DNA from: a bacterium
GTDB taxonomy: Bacteria; Verrucomicrobiota; Kiritimatiellia; RFP12; UBA1067
Assembly: GCA_025360845.1 (NCBI GenBank)
Contig: JANYBJ010000030.1
Location: 1 to 36,222 of the forward strand
Reading direction: 5' to 3'
DNA length: 36,222 bases
Under the pieces are notes generated by a model. The model was given only the letters and a program-made list of their open reading frames with translations. It had not been told where the DNA came from and made no database searches. Position numbers and translations under genes: made by a program. The stretch's first letter is position 1. Every line of letters starts with the position of its first letter. Positions 1 through 9,192 of this stretch are shown here, in pieces.

Positions 1-20
1 CCTTAAATGGCTATACACAT

Positions 21-135
21 GACAGTCACCTTAAACCGGTTTCTTTTGACAGGATTGACAGGATTTTCAGGACTAACTCGTTATTCATCCTGTTTCCTCC
101 TGCCATCCTGTCAATAGAATTTAAGGTACACTGTC
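21..135. repeat. Long imperfect inverted repeat (about 115 bp), MITE-like or hairpin
   Basis: GACAGTCACCTTAAA at 21-35 mirrors TTTAAGGTACACTGTC at 120-135; inside it TTGACAGGATTGACAGGATTTTCAGGA (46-72) is imperfectly complementary to TCCTGTTTCCTCCTGCCATCCTGTCAA (88-114). Confidence 0.6.
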
Positions 136-265
136 TAGTTATTTGCGGGACACTACATGAGGTGTCTTTGTGGTGGAAATTCTAGGTTGCGGGCTCCGCC
201 CGCGTTAGGCTATTAGGTTGGGATGCTGGCCGAGGCGTCCGAGTAACGAGTGAGAGGAGACAATC

Positions 266-697
266 ATGCTGAAAGGGATATCACCGGTCATCACGCCGGA
301 TTTGCTCAAGGTCATGGCGGAAATGGGCCACGGCGACGAGATCGTGCTGGCCGACGCGCACTTTCCGGGGCACACGTTCGGCAAGCGCGTGTTGCGTGCG
401 GACGGCCTCCGGATTCCGCAGCTTCTCGATGGCATCCTTCCGCTGTTCGAACTCGACAGCTACGCGCCGCCGCTGATCATGATGGCCGCCGTTGAAGGCG
501 ACCAGCTCGATCCTGCGGTCGAGGCGAGCTATCGCGCCGCGATCACGAAACAGGTGCCGTCCGCGCCGGCCGTGACGCGCATCGGACGCTTCGACTTCTA
601 CGTGCGCGCCGAAAAGGCGTACGCGGTGGTCATGACGGGTGAACTCGCCAAATACGGCAACATCATTCTCAAAAAAGGCGTGACGCCCTGCGCGTGA
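266..697 (+). CDS. fucU: L-fucose mutarotase / RbsD-FucU family protein
   Basis: 143 aa; [35 protein letters not shown]... and C-terminal [10 protein letters not shown] are characteristic of the RbsD/FucU family; good SD (gagaggag). Confidence 0.9.
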   Translation: MLKGISPVITPDLLKVMAEMGHGDEIVLADAHFPGHTFGKRVLRADGLRIPQLLDGILPLFELDSYAPPLIMMAAVEGDQLDPAVEASYRAAITKQVPSAPAVTRIGRFDFYVRAEKAYAVVMTGELAKYGNIILKKGVTPCA

Positions 698-716
698 TGA
701 ACCCGGCGGTCCGAAA

Positions 717-3470
717 ATGACGAAGACGAACATGCAGGCGGGACAGCGAATCAACCTTTTTGCGTGCGTGTTGTTTGCGGCGTTTACGTGCGGCGGCCCG
801 GTGCGTGCGGCAGAGGCAAAGCCGTTCCAGACGGTCCGCACCCAGGTGATCCGGGGCGGCGACAAGGCGCAGGCCTTGGTCGCCGACGTCACCGGGCTTA
901 CGGATCTCTTCCTGGTGGCCACGATCGGCGGCGACACGTACAACTACGACCAGGCCATCTGGGGCGAGCCGAAACTCATCGACCGGGATGGCCATGCCGT
1001 CGACCTGACCACGCTGAAACCGGCCGACACGTCTGTCGGGTGGGGCGAACTTCGCGTCAACGGGGAGCTCAGTATCGGCGGCGTGAACGTCGCGAAGGGG
1101 TTTTACGCGCATGCGCCGTCGACCCTGCATTTCAAGCTCGACGGCCGCTTTGTCCGGTTCGAGGCGACGGTCGGCATCGCGACCTCCTCGGGCACGAATG
1201 GAAGCGTCGAGTTCGCGGTCGCGAACAAGGACCTGAACAAGCTGTCTCCCGCGGACCGGTCGCCGCACCAGTTCGGCGCTGCCGCGGCGCAGGCGCTGCG
1301 GGCGCAGGGCATCGACAAGCTCCTGTTCGTGCGCCGTCACACACTGACGTGCAGCCACGTGTACACGGAGCATATCGACAGCCAGTGGACGCCCGGCGGG
1401 AATCTGTGCGTGCTGGATCTCAAGACCGGCGTGGCGACGGATCTGGCGCCCGAACTCGACGGCGGCGTGTTCAACCGGTTCGACCTGTCGTTCGACGCGA
1501 AGACCGTCGTCTTCGACTACAAGAAGTCGGCCCAGGAGGGCTACCGAATCTATGAGATCGGCCTCGACGGGAAAGGGCTGCGGCAACTGACGTTTCCGGA
1601 GGCGGACGATGCGGCGCTGGCGAAGCGCTACGGCTACGGCACCAACGACATGCACCCCTGCTACCTGCCGGACGGCGACATCATCTTCACCTCCACCCGC
1701 TGCCGCACGAGCACGCTCTGCAACGGGGGCGACGTCTATACCACGACCGTGCTGCACCGCATGGACGCGGACGGGAAGAACATCCGCCGGCTGAGCAACA
1801 ACAGCGTCAGCGAGTTTTCGCCCGCCGTGCTGCCCGACGGCCGCGTGCTCTACATGAGGTGGGAATACAACCGCAAGGGCGCGGGCGCGGTCAAATGCCT
1901 CTGGGCGATGCGGCCCGACGGCTCGGCCTCCACGGAGGTCTACGGCAATCTGATCGTGGATCCGGAAACCATGCTCTACGGACGGCCCGTGCCGGGCGCG
2001 GACGATAAGATCCTGTTCCTCGGCTGTTCGCACTGGGGCCCCAACAACGGGGTCGGCACCGTGATCCTGCTCGACATGAAGCGTGACACGGCCAGCCGCG
2101 ACGCGATGACCCTGGTCACCCGCGACGTGGATGCGCGGACGCACGGCGGGTACTCCTTCCTTGTCGATGGCAAGTGGATCGACGACAGCACCGGTAAGCC
2201 CGGCCGCCTTTTCAAGGACCCGTATCCGGTTTCCGAGAAACTTTTCATGGCCGCACTCAAACCCAAGGGCCTTCCCTGGAACGACCCGAAGGGCTATGAG
2301 CTTTGCCTGCTCGACGAGCAGGGCAACGCCACGACGCTCTACCGCGACGAAGAGGTCTCGTGCTGGCATCCCTATCCGGTGCGGACGCGCCCTCGCCCGC
2401 CCCAGCCCGCCGTCCCGGCCGATCCGAAACTCGCCGCGCAAAAGATGGCGCAGTGCCTCATCACCGACGTGTACACCGGCCTCACCGGCGTGCGGCGCGG
2501 CGCGGTGAAATACATCCGCATCCTCGAGCAGACGCCGCGCCCGTGGACGGCCCGCAACACCTGGACTGGCGATCTGGAGGGCATGGCCCACACCGCGCTC
2601 GGCCCTTACCTTCTCGGCATGCAGGCCCAGTACGGCATCGTGCCGGTCGAGGACGACGGTTCGGCGAACTTCCTGGTGCCCGCCGACCGCAACATCTATT
2701 TTCAGGTCCTGGACGAGCACTGTCTGGCCATCCAGACCGAGCGCACCTATGTGAACTACCAGCCCGGCGAAACCCGAAGCTGCGCCGGCTGCCACGAGCG
2801 GGCGCGCACCGGCGCCGTCGTCCAGAACCTGGCGGTCTCCAAAGCGCTGCAACGTCCGCCCTCCCTGCCTGCGGCGCAGCCGGGCGAGGCGGCGGGCAAG
2901 AAGGTGTTCGACTACGAGCGCCAGATCCAGCCGGTCTGGAACACGCATTGCGTCCGCTGCCACGACGCCACCGGGAAAGCCGCGTCCGGGCTGAATCTGA
3001 CCGGCGGCCTGACCGAGCTGCACAACGCCTCCTACGAGAACCTGCTCAACTTCGGCGTCGGCAAAGCGAAGCAGGCGCGCCTGCCGCTGGTGGGCTTGCA
3101 GGTGGACGAGAACGACGTGCGCGCCTATGTCGAGTATGCGCCGCCTTACTTTTTCGGGGCCTACACCAGCTTGCTGGCGGCCCTGTTCGGCGGCTTCGAG
3201 CCGCACTTCGCATCCTTGGGCGCAAACGCCCCGGCGCTGGCCGAGCGCCTGAAAGGGCTTCGGGAAAAACACAAAGAGGTCAAGCTCTCTCCCGATGAAC
3301 TCATCCGCATCGTCAACTGGCTCGACGCCAGTTGTCAGTACTACCCCTCCTACTGGGGTCAGAAAAACCTGAAGCACAAAGAGTCGCCTTATTTCAGGCC
3401 CGAGGTTTCCTTTGACGACGCCGTCGGTGCCCGGTGGCCGGCCGCGTTGCGCGCCCTGTACGAAAAATAG
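717..3470 (+). CDS. HzsA-related exported protein: NPCBM-like N-terminus, TolB/PD40-like propeller, two c-type heme motifs
   Basis: 917 aa; signal peptide; NPCBM-like GFYAHAPSTLHFKLDGRFVRFEATVGI; propeller-like repeats (DMHPCYLPDGDIIFTSTR, FSPAVLPDGRVLYMRWEY); CAGCH (2781-2795) and CVRCH (2949-2963). Confidence 0.8.
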   Translation: MTKTNMQAGQRINLFACVLFAAFTCGGPVRAAEAKPFQTVRTQVIRGGDKAQALVADVTGLTDLFLVATIGGDTYNYDQAIWGEPKLIDRDGHAVDLTTLKPADTSVGWGELRVNGELSIGGVNVAKGFYAHAPSTLHFKLDGRFVRFEATVGIATSSGTNGSVEFAVANKDLNKLSPADRSPHQFGAAAAQALRAQGIDKLLFVRRHTLTCSHVYTEHIDSQWTPGGNLCVLDLKTGVATDLAPELDGGVFNRFDLSFDAKTVVFDYKKSAQEGYRIYEIGLDGKGLRQLTFPEADDAALAKRYGYGTNDMHPCYLPDGDIIFTSTRCRTSTLCNGGDVYTTTVLHRMDADGKNIRRLSNNSVSEFSPAVLPDGRVLYMRWEYNRKGAGAVKCLWAMRPDGSASTEVYGNLIVDPETMLYGRPVPGADDKILFLGCSHWGPNNGVGTVILLDMKRDTASRDAMTLVTRDVDARTHGGYSFLVDGKWIDDSTGKPGRLFKDPYPVSEKLFMAALKPKGLPWNDPKGYELCLLDEQGNATTLYRDEEVSCWHPYPVRTRPRPPQPAVPADPKLAAQKMAQCLITDVYTGLTGVRRGAVKYIRILEQTPRPWTARNTWTGDLEGMAHTALGPYLLGMQAQYGIVPVEDDGSANFLVPADRNIYFQVLDEHCLAIQTERTYVNYQPGETRSCAGCHERARTGAVVQNLAVSKALQRPPSLPAAQPGEAAGKKVFDYERQIQPVWNTHCVRCHDATGKAASGLNLTGGLTELHNASYENLLNFGVGKAKQARLPLVGLQVDENDVRAYVEYAPPYFFGAYTSLLAALFGGFEPHFASLGANAPALAERLKGLREKHKEVKLSPDELIRIVNWLDASCQYYPSYWGQKNLKHKESPYFRPEVSFDDAVGARWPAALRALYEK

Positions 3471-3497
3471 CGCGTGCCCGATCTGGCGAGGAGCCCG

Positions 3498-5309
3498 CTA
3501 GTCGAACACGCTCAGATCCCACGTGTTGGCCCAGGTGACGGTGAAGCCCTCGCCCGTGAAGCGGACCGGCAGCCAGACGTAGCGGCCGTCGATGGCGTTG
3601 TCGGGGTTCCAGATGTCGAACAGCGCGATGAAGGCGTCGCGCTTGCCCTGCACCGGAAGGATGCAGGTGCTTTGGCCGCCGAACGTTTTGTCCGGGCCGA
3701 TGCCGTTTGCGGGGTTGACGCCGACGCAGGGGTTGCCGAGTTCTTTCCAGGGTCCCCAGATCGATGAAGCCACCGCAGCCCGCGCCGCGTTGGGTGCCCA
3801 GCCGGTGCAGCCGGAGCCGATGAAGTAATACTTGCCGTCGCGCTTGCAGATCGCGGGGGCTTCCATGAGGCGGTCTTCGAACACGCGGATGAACTTGCCG
3901 CCCGGCGTGAGGTAGTCGTCGGACAACTGCGCGATGTGTAGCGTCTTGTTGTCCTCCGACGCGTAGAGGTGATAGGCCTTGCCGTCGTCGTCCACGAACA
4001 GGGTCTGGTCGCGCGCCATCGAGCTGTCGGGCCGGAAACTGCTGACGAAGGTGAACGGGCCGGTCGGCTGGTCGGCCACAGCCACGCCGCTGCGGGCCGC
4101 GCTGTACCCCTGCCCTTTGAGTTCGAGGTGGAACCACATGACGTACTTGCCGGTCTTGGCGTTGAAGAGCACCTTCGGGCGTTCGAGCACGCACGCTTTC
4201 GTGATGTCGCTCGCGGGATCGTCGGACACGGCCAAGGCGATCCCCTCGTCCTTCCAGTTGGTGAGGTCGCGGGACGAGTAGACATGGACGCCCACCTGCG
4301 CCTCGTTGCCGGCCTTGCCCCCGATCTTGTGTTCGCCGTACCAGTAGTAGACGCCTTCGCGCCAGAGGATGCCGCCGCCGTGGGCGTTGATGTGGACCCC
4401 GCGGTTGTCCGGCCAGAGCCTGCCGTTCTCGAACGACAGCCGGCGCGGGATTTCGTTGGTACACAAGGGCAGCTCGCGGCTCGGCTCGTTGCCGAAGCCG
4501 GTCTCCTGGATGCGGTCGGCACCGAGTCCGATCCGCGCGAAGGAGGTGCTGCCGGGCGCTTCGACCAGGCCTTGTAGCGTGATGTGGTGGACGCCCTTGC
4601 GGTATGCGTAGCCGCCCGCGTGGTCGTGTCCGGCGAGCCATGCGACCACGCAGGGCGCGGCGGCGTCCAGCACGGCCAACACGGGCTCCGGCTTGGACAT
4701 GTGGTTGTTCTCGGCAGCGGCTTTGATTAAGGGGAAGTGGCAGAAGCAGACGACTTTTTCGCCGGTCTGCCGGGCCTGGGCGAGCGTCGTGCGGAGCCAG
4801 TCGAGCTGCCCGTCGCTCATGACCCCGTATTCCGCGTCGTTGCCGTCGAGCACGACGAAGCGCCAGCCTTCGGAAGCGGGCACGGTAAAAGTGTAGTAAA
4901 AGCTCTGCAGGCCGAGCCGCTGGCGCAGGTTCTCCTTGCCGGCCGTCTGGCAGTGGTTGCCCACGACATGATACTTCGGCGCGGTCAGGCGGTTGAAGAC
5001 CGAAAGCACGCTGTCGAGGTCGGCCGCGGAGGCGACGGCGTTGGTGGCATAGCCGTCGATGGTGTCGCCCAACTGGATCACGAAGTCGAGGGGTTGCTTA
5101 TTCAGCACTTCGACGCACTGCTCCAGACGCGACAGGGAGCCGCGGTAATCGCGCGAGACGCTTCCCTGCTTGTCGCCGTATTGGATGTCCGCGATGACGC
5201 CGAAAGCGGGCTCGCGTCCGAGGAGAACCTGCCACGGCCACATGCAGCAGCCTAACAAAAAAAACATCCCTGCCGTGATCAGCGGGGGCCTGAAGAAGCG
5301 TCTGCGCAT
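3498..5309 (-). CDS. Fusion of calcineurin-like metallophosphoesterase (Mn-ADPRibase-like) and glycoside hydrolase family 43 domain
   Basis: 603 aa; N-terminal signal; FGVIADIQYGD, GDTIDGY, GNH, FCHFPL, GHDH metallophosphoesterase motifs; then VHINAHGGGILWREGVYYWYGEHK, GH43 five-blade-propeller-like. Confidence 0.85.
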   Translation of the reverse strand: MRRRFFRPPLITAGMFFLLGCCMWPWQVLLGREPAFGVIADIQYGDKQGSVSRDYRGSLSRLEQCVEVLNKQPLDFVIQLGDTIDGYATNAVASAADLDSVLSVFNRLTAPKYHVVGNHCQTAGKENLRQRLGLQSFYYTFTVPASEGWRFVVLDGNDAEYGVMSDGQLDWLRTTLAQARQTGEKVVCFCHFPLIKAAAENNHMSKPEPVLAVLDAAAPCVVAWLAGHDHAGGYAYRKGVHHITLQGLVEAPGSTSFARIGLGADRIQETGFGNEPSRELPLCTNEIPRRLSFENGRLWPDNRGVHINAHGGGILWREGVYYWYGEHKIGGKAGNEAQVGVHVYSSRDLTNWKDEGIALAVSDDPASDITKACVLERPKVLFNAKTGKYVMWFHLELKGQGYSAARSGVAVADQPTGPFTFVSSFRPDSSMARDQTLFVDDDGKAYHLYASEDNKTLHIAQLSDDYLTPGGKFIRVFEDRLMEAPAICKRDGKYYFIGSGCTGWAPNAARAAVASSIWGPWKELGNPCVGVNPANGIGPDKTFGGQSTCILPVQGKRDAFIALFDIWNPDNAIDGRYVWLPVRFTGEGFTVTWANTWDLSVFD

Positions 5310-5345
5310 AATTTCCCCTCGTGGCCCTTCGGGCGGCTGCCGGTT

Positions 5346-6341
5346 TTACACCCAGCGCATCACCAGGGCGCCCCACGTGAGGCCCGCGCCGAAGGCGTCG
5401 ATGACGAGCACGTCGCCTGTGTTGAGGCGTCCCTGCTCGACCGCCTCGCAGAGCGCGATCGGGATGGTGGCGGCCGAGGTGTTGCCGTAGTTTGCGATGT
5501 TCACAAAGACTTTTTCGGAGGGGAGATCCAGCCGCTTGGCGACCGCATCGATGATACGGGTGTTCGCCTGATGCGGGATCAGGAGGTCGACCTCTTTCGA
5601 AGTCAGGCCTGCGCGGTCGAGCACGTAGACGGCACACTCCGCCATGTTGCGCACCGCCTGTTTGAAGACCTCGTTGCCCTGCATCGTGGTGAAGCGGCCG
5701 GTCTGGACGCCATCCGCATCCGTGAAAACCCGGCAGCCGCTGTTCGGCAGACTCAGAAGATCGGTATAGTTGCCGTCGCCGCCGAGCTTCATGGCCAGCA
5801 CGCCGTCGGTGTCCGAGTGGTGGGCGCTGAAGATGGCCGCGCCCGCGCCGTCGCCGAACAGGATGCAGGTGTCGCGGTCCTTCCAGTTGATGATCGAGCT
5901 GTTCACCTCGGCGCCGATCACCAGAACATGCTTCATCAGGCCGGCCTTGATCATGCCCCAAGCCAGGCTCGCGCCGTACACAAAGCCGGAGCAGGCCGCG
6001 CTGATGTCCAACACGCCCGCGTGGCTCGCGCCGAGTTCCTTCTGGACGAGGCAGGCGACCGACGGGTAGACGGTGTCTGGCGTGGAGGTGCCCACGAGAA
6101 TCAAATCGATCTGGTCCGCCGTCAGGCCGGACATTTTCAGGGCCTCCGCCGCGGCCCGCGCCGCGAGGTGCGACGTATACTCGCCCGGCGCGGCGATGCG
6201 GCGCTCTTTGATGCCTACGCGCTGAGAGATCCACGCGTCGCTGGTGTCGACCATCTTTTCCAGGTCCGCGTTGGTCAGACGCTTTTCGGGCAGCGCTTTG
6301 CCGACGCCCGAAATGTTAGCCGTTATCTTTCGCACGCTCAT
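5346..6341 (-). CDS. fabH: 3-oxoacyl-[acyl-carrier-protein] synthase III
   Basis: MSVRKITANISGVGKALPEKRLTNADLEKMVDTSDAWISQRVGIKERRI; DISAACSGFVYG active-site Cys; IPHQANTRIIDA; ANYGNTSAATIPIAL. Confidence 0.95.
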   Translation of the reverse strand: MSVRKITANISGVGKALPEKRLTNADLEKMVDTSDAWISQRVGIKERRIAAPGEYTSHLAARAAAEALKMSGLTADQIDLILVGTSTPDTVYPSVACLVQKELGASHAGVLDISAACSGFVYGASLAWGMIKAGLMKHVLVIGAEVNSSIINWKDRDTCILFGDGAGAAIFSAHHSDTDGVLAMKLGGDGNYTDLLSLPNSGCRVFTDADGVQTGRFTTMQGNEVFKQAVRNMAECAVYVLDRAGLTSKEVDLLIPHQANTRIIDAVAKRLDLPSEKVFVNIANYGNTSAATIPIALCEAVEQGRLNTGDVLVIDAFGAGLTWGALVMRWV

Positions 6342-6440
6342 TTGTTTCTCCCAAGCCAAGGTTGCGCCGCGGCGGTTCCACACAGCCGCCAGGTGAAATG
6401 AAAGGTTTAATTATATAAGAACGCAGGCGTTTCAACAAGG

Positions 6441-6585
6441 TCAACGCTTGGTGTTTAAAACAGCGGGGCCGCTGAGGTCGCGCACGACCTCGCCCGCGAG
6501 AATCAGGCCCGCCACCGACGGCACGAACGAGACGCTGCCGGGGATGCGGCGGCGGACGGTGCAGGAGCGCGGGCTGCCTAGTATT
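6441..6585 (-). pseudogene. 3' remnant of ThiF/HesA/TcdA-family E1-like protein, apparently truncated by the prophage
   Basis: Minus strand ends ...RSCTVRRRIPGSVSFVPSVAGLILAGEVVRDLSGPAVLNTKR*, typical C-terminus of tRNA t6A dehydratase-like E1 proteins; no upstream E1 sequence, which is replaced by phage DNA at about 6578-6590. Confidence 0.65.
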
Positions 6586-6640
6586 ACGCCCCCCCGTTTG
6601 ACACACAGTGACGGAGGTTTGACACAAAGGGGCACGGGAA
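6575..6640. mobile_element. Putative Mu-like prophage terminus (att end) with two direct repeats
   Basis: E1 reading stops making sense at about 6580; immediately inside are two GTTTGACACA copies (6596-6605, 6617-6626), 21 bp apart, as expected for transposase-binding sites. Confidence 0.5.
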
Positions 6641-6691
6641 GGGGAGAAAGGGATGGGGGTCCGGGGGAAGGGTTGCAAGCGGATTGCAGGA

Positions 6692-7171
6692 TTACGACAC
6701 CGTCATCGACGTGGGGCCGGAAAGCATACCCAAGGTAGGGCTCACCGTAACATTTGAGTAGCTCCCCAGAGCCGTCGCGTTGGCGATGGAGATCGTCCGA
6801 TAGCCGGTGGCGTAGGTCGTGAAGATGTCGCAGTTGATCCGCAACACGCAGCACCATTTGAGAACACCGCTGAAGCAGCCTAGATAGAGGCTGTTGACCT
6901 TCCACGAAACCGATTTGATGCCGTTGGACGTTGTGAGATATCCGGACACCAGTTGAGCATCTCCCAAGGCCGCCGACCCGCCGCCGGTGGTCTTTGACGC
7001 GGTGACCGGACCCAGGTTAAACGCAGGGTATGATCCTGAGGTGATTACTCCGTTGTGGGTGACCTGAACGGAGGCCGGAAACGTGTCCCAATCGACCGCA
7101 ACGTAACCGGATGCGCAGCGGGCAAATTTAGGGTCTACAGATCCGGTATCGCTCAACAACCTTACGTCCAT
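6692..7171 (-). CDS. Hypothetical phage (tail-end) protein
   Basis: 159 aa ORF, last gene of the late operon. Confidence 0.55.
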   Translation of the reverse strand: MDVRLLSDTGSVDPKFARCASGYVAVDWDTFPASVQVTHNGVITSGSYPAFNLGPVTASKTTGGGSAALGDAQLVSGYLTTSNGIKSVSWKVNSLYLGCFSGVLKWCCVLRINCDIFTTYATGYRTISIANATALGSYSNVTVSPTLGMLSGPTSMTVS

Positions 7172-7184
7172 GGCGACACAACTC

Positions 7185-9140
7185 CTAGCTCAAGGTCAGG
7201 GTGACGACGGTCTGCCATCCGGGCACTCCAGAACTGTTACAAGCGAGCACCTTGTAAGCCGCAGCTCCAGAGGGCATGCCCACGGCGATCTCTGTTCCGT
7301 ACACCGCACCACAGAGCACCTGGGCAAGCTTGGCTTTGCAGGCCGACCCATCCATATAGGGTATGACCATCTCGCGAAGCTGGAGCGTCTGCGCCGCCGC
7401 GTTGCCCGACGTGGCGAAGGCGATGGCTGCGGGGTTGATGTCCACGAGGTGCGTGCGGGAACCGCTGTCCGCCGCCTCTACGGCAAAGCGCTTCTGAAGA
7501 CATGAGGGCGTGCCGTCCGCAACGCGGTCGTTTGGTGTTCCTGAAGCGCCGTCGATCTGGTTGCCGTCCGAAGCGTCGGCGTTATCGCGTCCAAGACGCA
7601 GGTAGGAGTAGCGGCGGCCCCGCGCAGCGCGGTAAACGGCCATCAGGTTGTCAGCCTCAAGGCGTCCGCAGGTGCCCGTCTTGACGGTCACCTTGCCGCC
7701 GCCGATGTCATAGGTCACATCCTGAACCACCGCCGCCATCGTCGCCCACTCGGCAAGCCCGCCCGTGCAGGAAAGGAGCTGCGCCAGACCAATGCCGAAG
7801 TCGCACTCTTGACCGTTAAACGTGACCTGACCGTCGTAGTGCAGACGGTTCCAACTCGCGAATAGCGCTGCGGCCATGCCTGTCGGAACAGGCTCCGGCT
7901 CTACCCACTCGGTCATCTTGCGATAGGTGCGCGTGACGGCATCGGTGGAGGTGCAGGTGAAGGTGATATCTTTTGAGCCCTCGTCGAGCACATGTGTCGT
8001 GTCGGTCGACTTGATCTTGTAAGACACGCGCACAGTGAACGTGTCGGACTCGGAGTGCTTCATGGTCCATGCAGGAACGGAGCCGTTGATGAGACGTGCC
8101 GGGTAGTTGTGGCTGCCGGTACCGCGTGACATGGACACGACAGACCAATCGCCGGACGTGAGCTGGGATAGCCAAGGGCAGAGTTTGGCGAGCAGCGTTT
8201 TTCCGGCTGACGATGTCCAGTCGGACGGGTAATCCTCGACCTCCACCGCCTGTTGAATAAAGGAGGCGTGGACGCCGTCCAGATCGTAGACCAAAGCCAC
8301 GCGCCTGGCATCGGTTGAAGCCCCGGCCGTCTCGGTGACGCGGCTCTTGACCGTGCGGCCGTCCCAGTCGCCCGTCCAGCGGTAGATGATCATGATTCCC
8401 GGAACCCGGATATCATAGCGCGGCGTGAAGCTCGCGCCCGTGGCAGCGCCGTTGACGAGCGCCCGCGACACGGCCGTCATGGCGGCAGGATCTGTGACGT
8501 TCAGAGCGGGAACGTAAGCGCCCGAAACCTGATGGTCGTAATCCCACCAGAGCACGTAATCAGGCGTGTAGCGGAGCATGGCGACAATGGCGTCCCATAC
8601 CTTGATGTTGTTGCGCTCGTCGAAGGGCACGGTCACGCCCGCCGCGATGGCGCCGATGTCGATGCCGACGCCCCGCGAGACGGCGTAGGCTGCGGCGTGG
8701 TTGATCACGCCGCCGGAGGCTAGGCGCGTGCCGTTGTTATCCTCGCCCAGCACCACGGTGGGCTCGTAGATCGTGGAGGCGACGCCCGCGCCCGTGGTGT
8801 ATGCCCACTCTTGTGAGTAGTCGCAGAGCTGGAGGGCGTAGGAAGGACCGAGGGCCGTGTACGTGATCGCCTGCGGCCCGCCGCCTTCGGCCTGACGCGG
8901 GGTCATTTCCACCGTGCCGACAAACACGCAGCGGTCTGTGGGGATGGCCTCGCTGTCTCTGCGGATCAGGGCGACCTTGGTGGCGAAAGGCCACGTCGGA
9001 GCGGCGACCCAATCGTTCGCCTGGGTGAAGACCAGCGAGTCGACGCCGTTGGCGCGGAGATTGAGAAGACAGGACGTGACGCCGCTGGCGGAGAGCAGGA
9101 CGGGCGCGTCGGTGTTCTTTTTGATGAGGTAGGAGATCAT
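7185..9140 (-). CDS. Putative tail tip/baseplate hub protein
   Basis: 651 aa ORF directly downstream of the tape-measure candidate; assignment by position and size. Confidence 0.55.
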   Translation of the reverse strand: MISYLIKKNTDAPVLLSASGVTSCLLNLRANGVDSLVFTQANDWVAAPTWPFATKVALIRRDSEAIPTDRCVFVGTVEMTPRQAEGGGPQAITYTALGPSYALQLCDYSQEWAYTTGAGVASTIYEPTVVLGEDNNGTRLASGGVINHAAAYAVSRGVGIDIGAIAAGVTVPFDERNNIKVWDAIVAMLRYTPDYVLWWDYDHQVSGAYVPALNVTDPAAMTAVSRALVNGAATGASFTPRYDIRVPGIMIIYRWTGDWDGRTVKSRVTETAGASTDARRVALVYDLDGVHASFIQQAVEVEDYPSDWTSSAGKTLLAKLCPWLSQLTSGDWSVVSMSRGTGSHNYPARLINGSVPAWTMKHSESDTFTVRVSYKIKSTDTTHVLDEGSKDITFTCTSTDAVTRTYRKMTEWVEPEPVPTGMAAALFASWNRLHYDGQVTFNGQECDFGIGLAQLLSCTGGLAEWATMAAVVQDVTYDIGGGKVTVKTGTCGRLEADNLMAVYRAARGRRYSYLRLGRDNADASDGNQIDGASGTPNDRVADGTPSCLQKRFAVEAADSGSRTHLVDINPAAIAFATSGNAAAQTLQLREMVIPYMDGSACKAKLAQVLCGAVYGTEIAVGMPSGAAAYKVLACNSSGVPGWQTVVTLTLS

Positions 9141-9192
9141 TGCAAGGGCCTTTTAAAGTGGGGAGGAGCTGGACTCGCTACGCTCGCCTACG

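Noticed and set aside
669-3377. 902-aa minus-strand ORF opposite the HzsA-related gene
   Set aside because: Antisense shadow in GC-rich DNA; Arg/Ala/Val-rich, no family motif, while the plus strand has clear domains.
6441-6905. Intact 154-aa ORF ending in the E1-like C-terminus
   Set aside because: Its N-terminal part overlaps the phage gene 6692-7171 in another frame and non-coding DNA; it is a chimera across the insertion junction.
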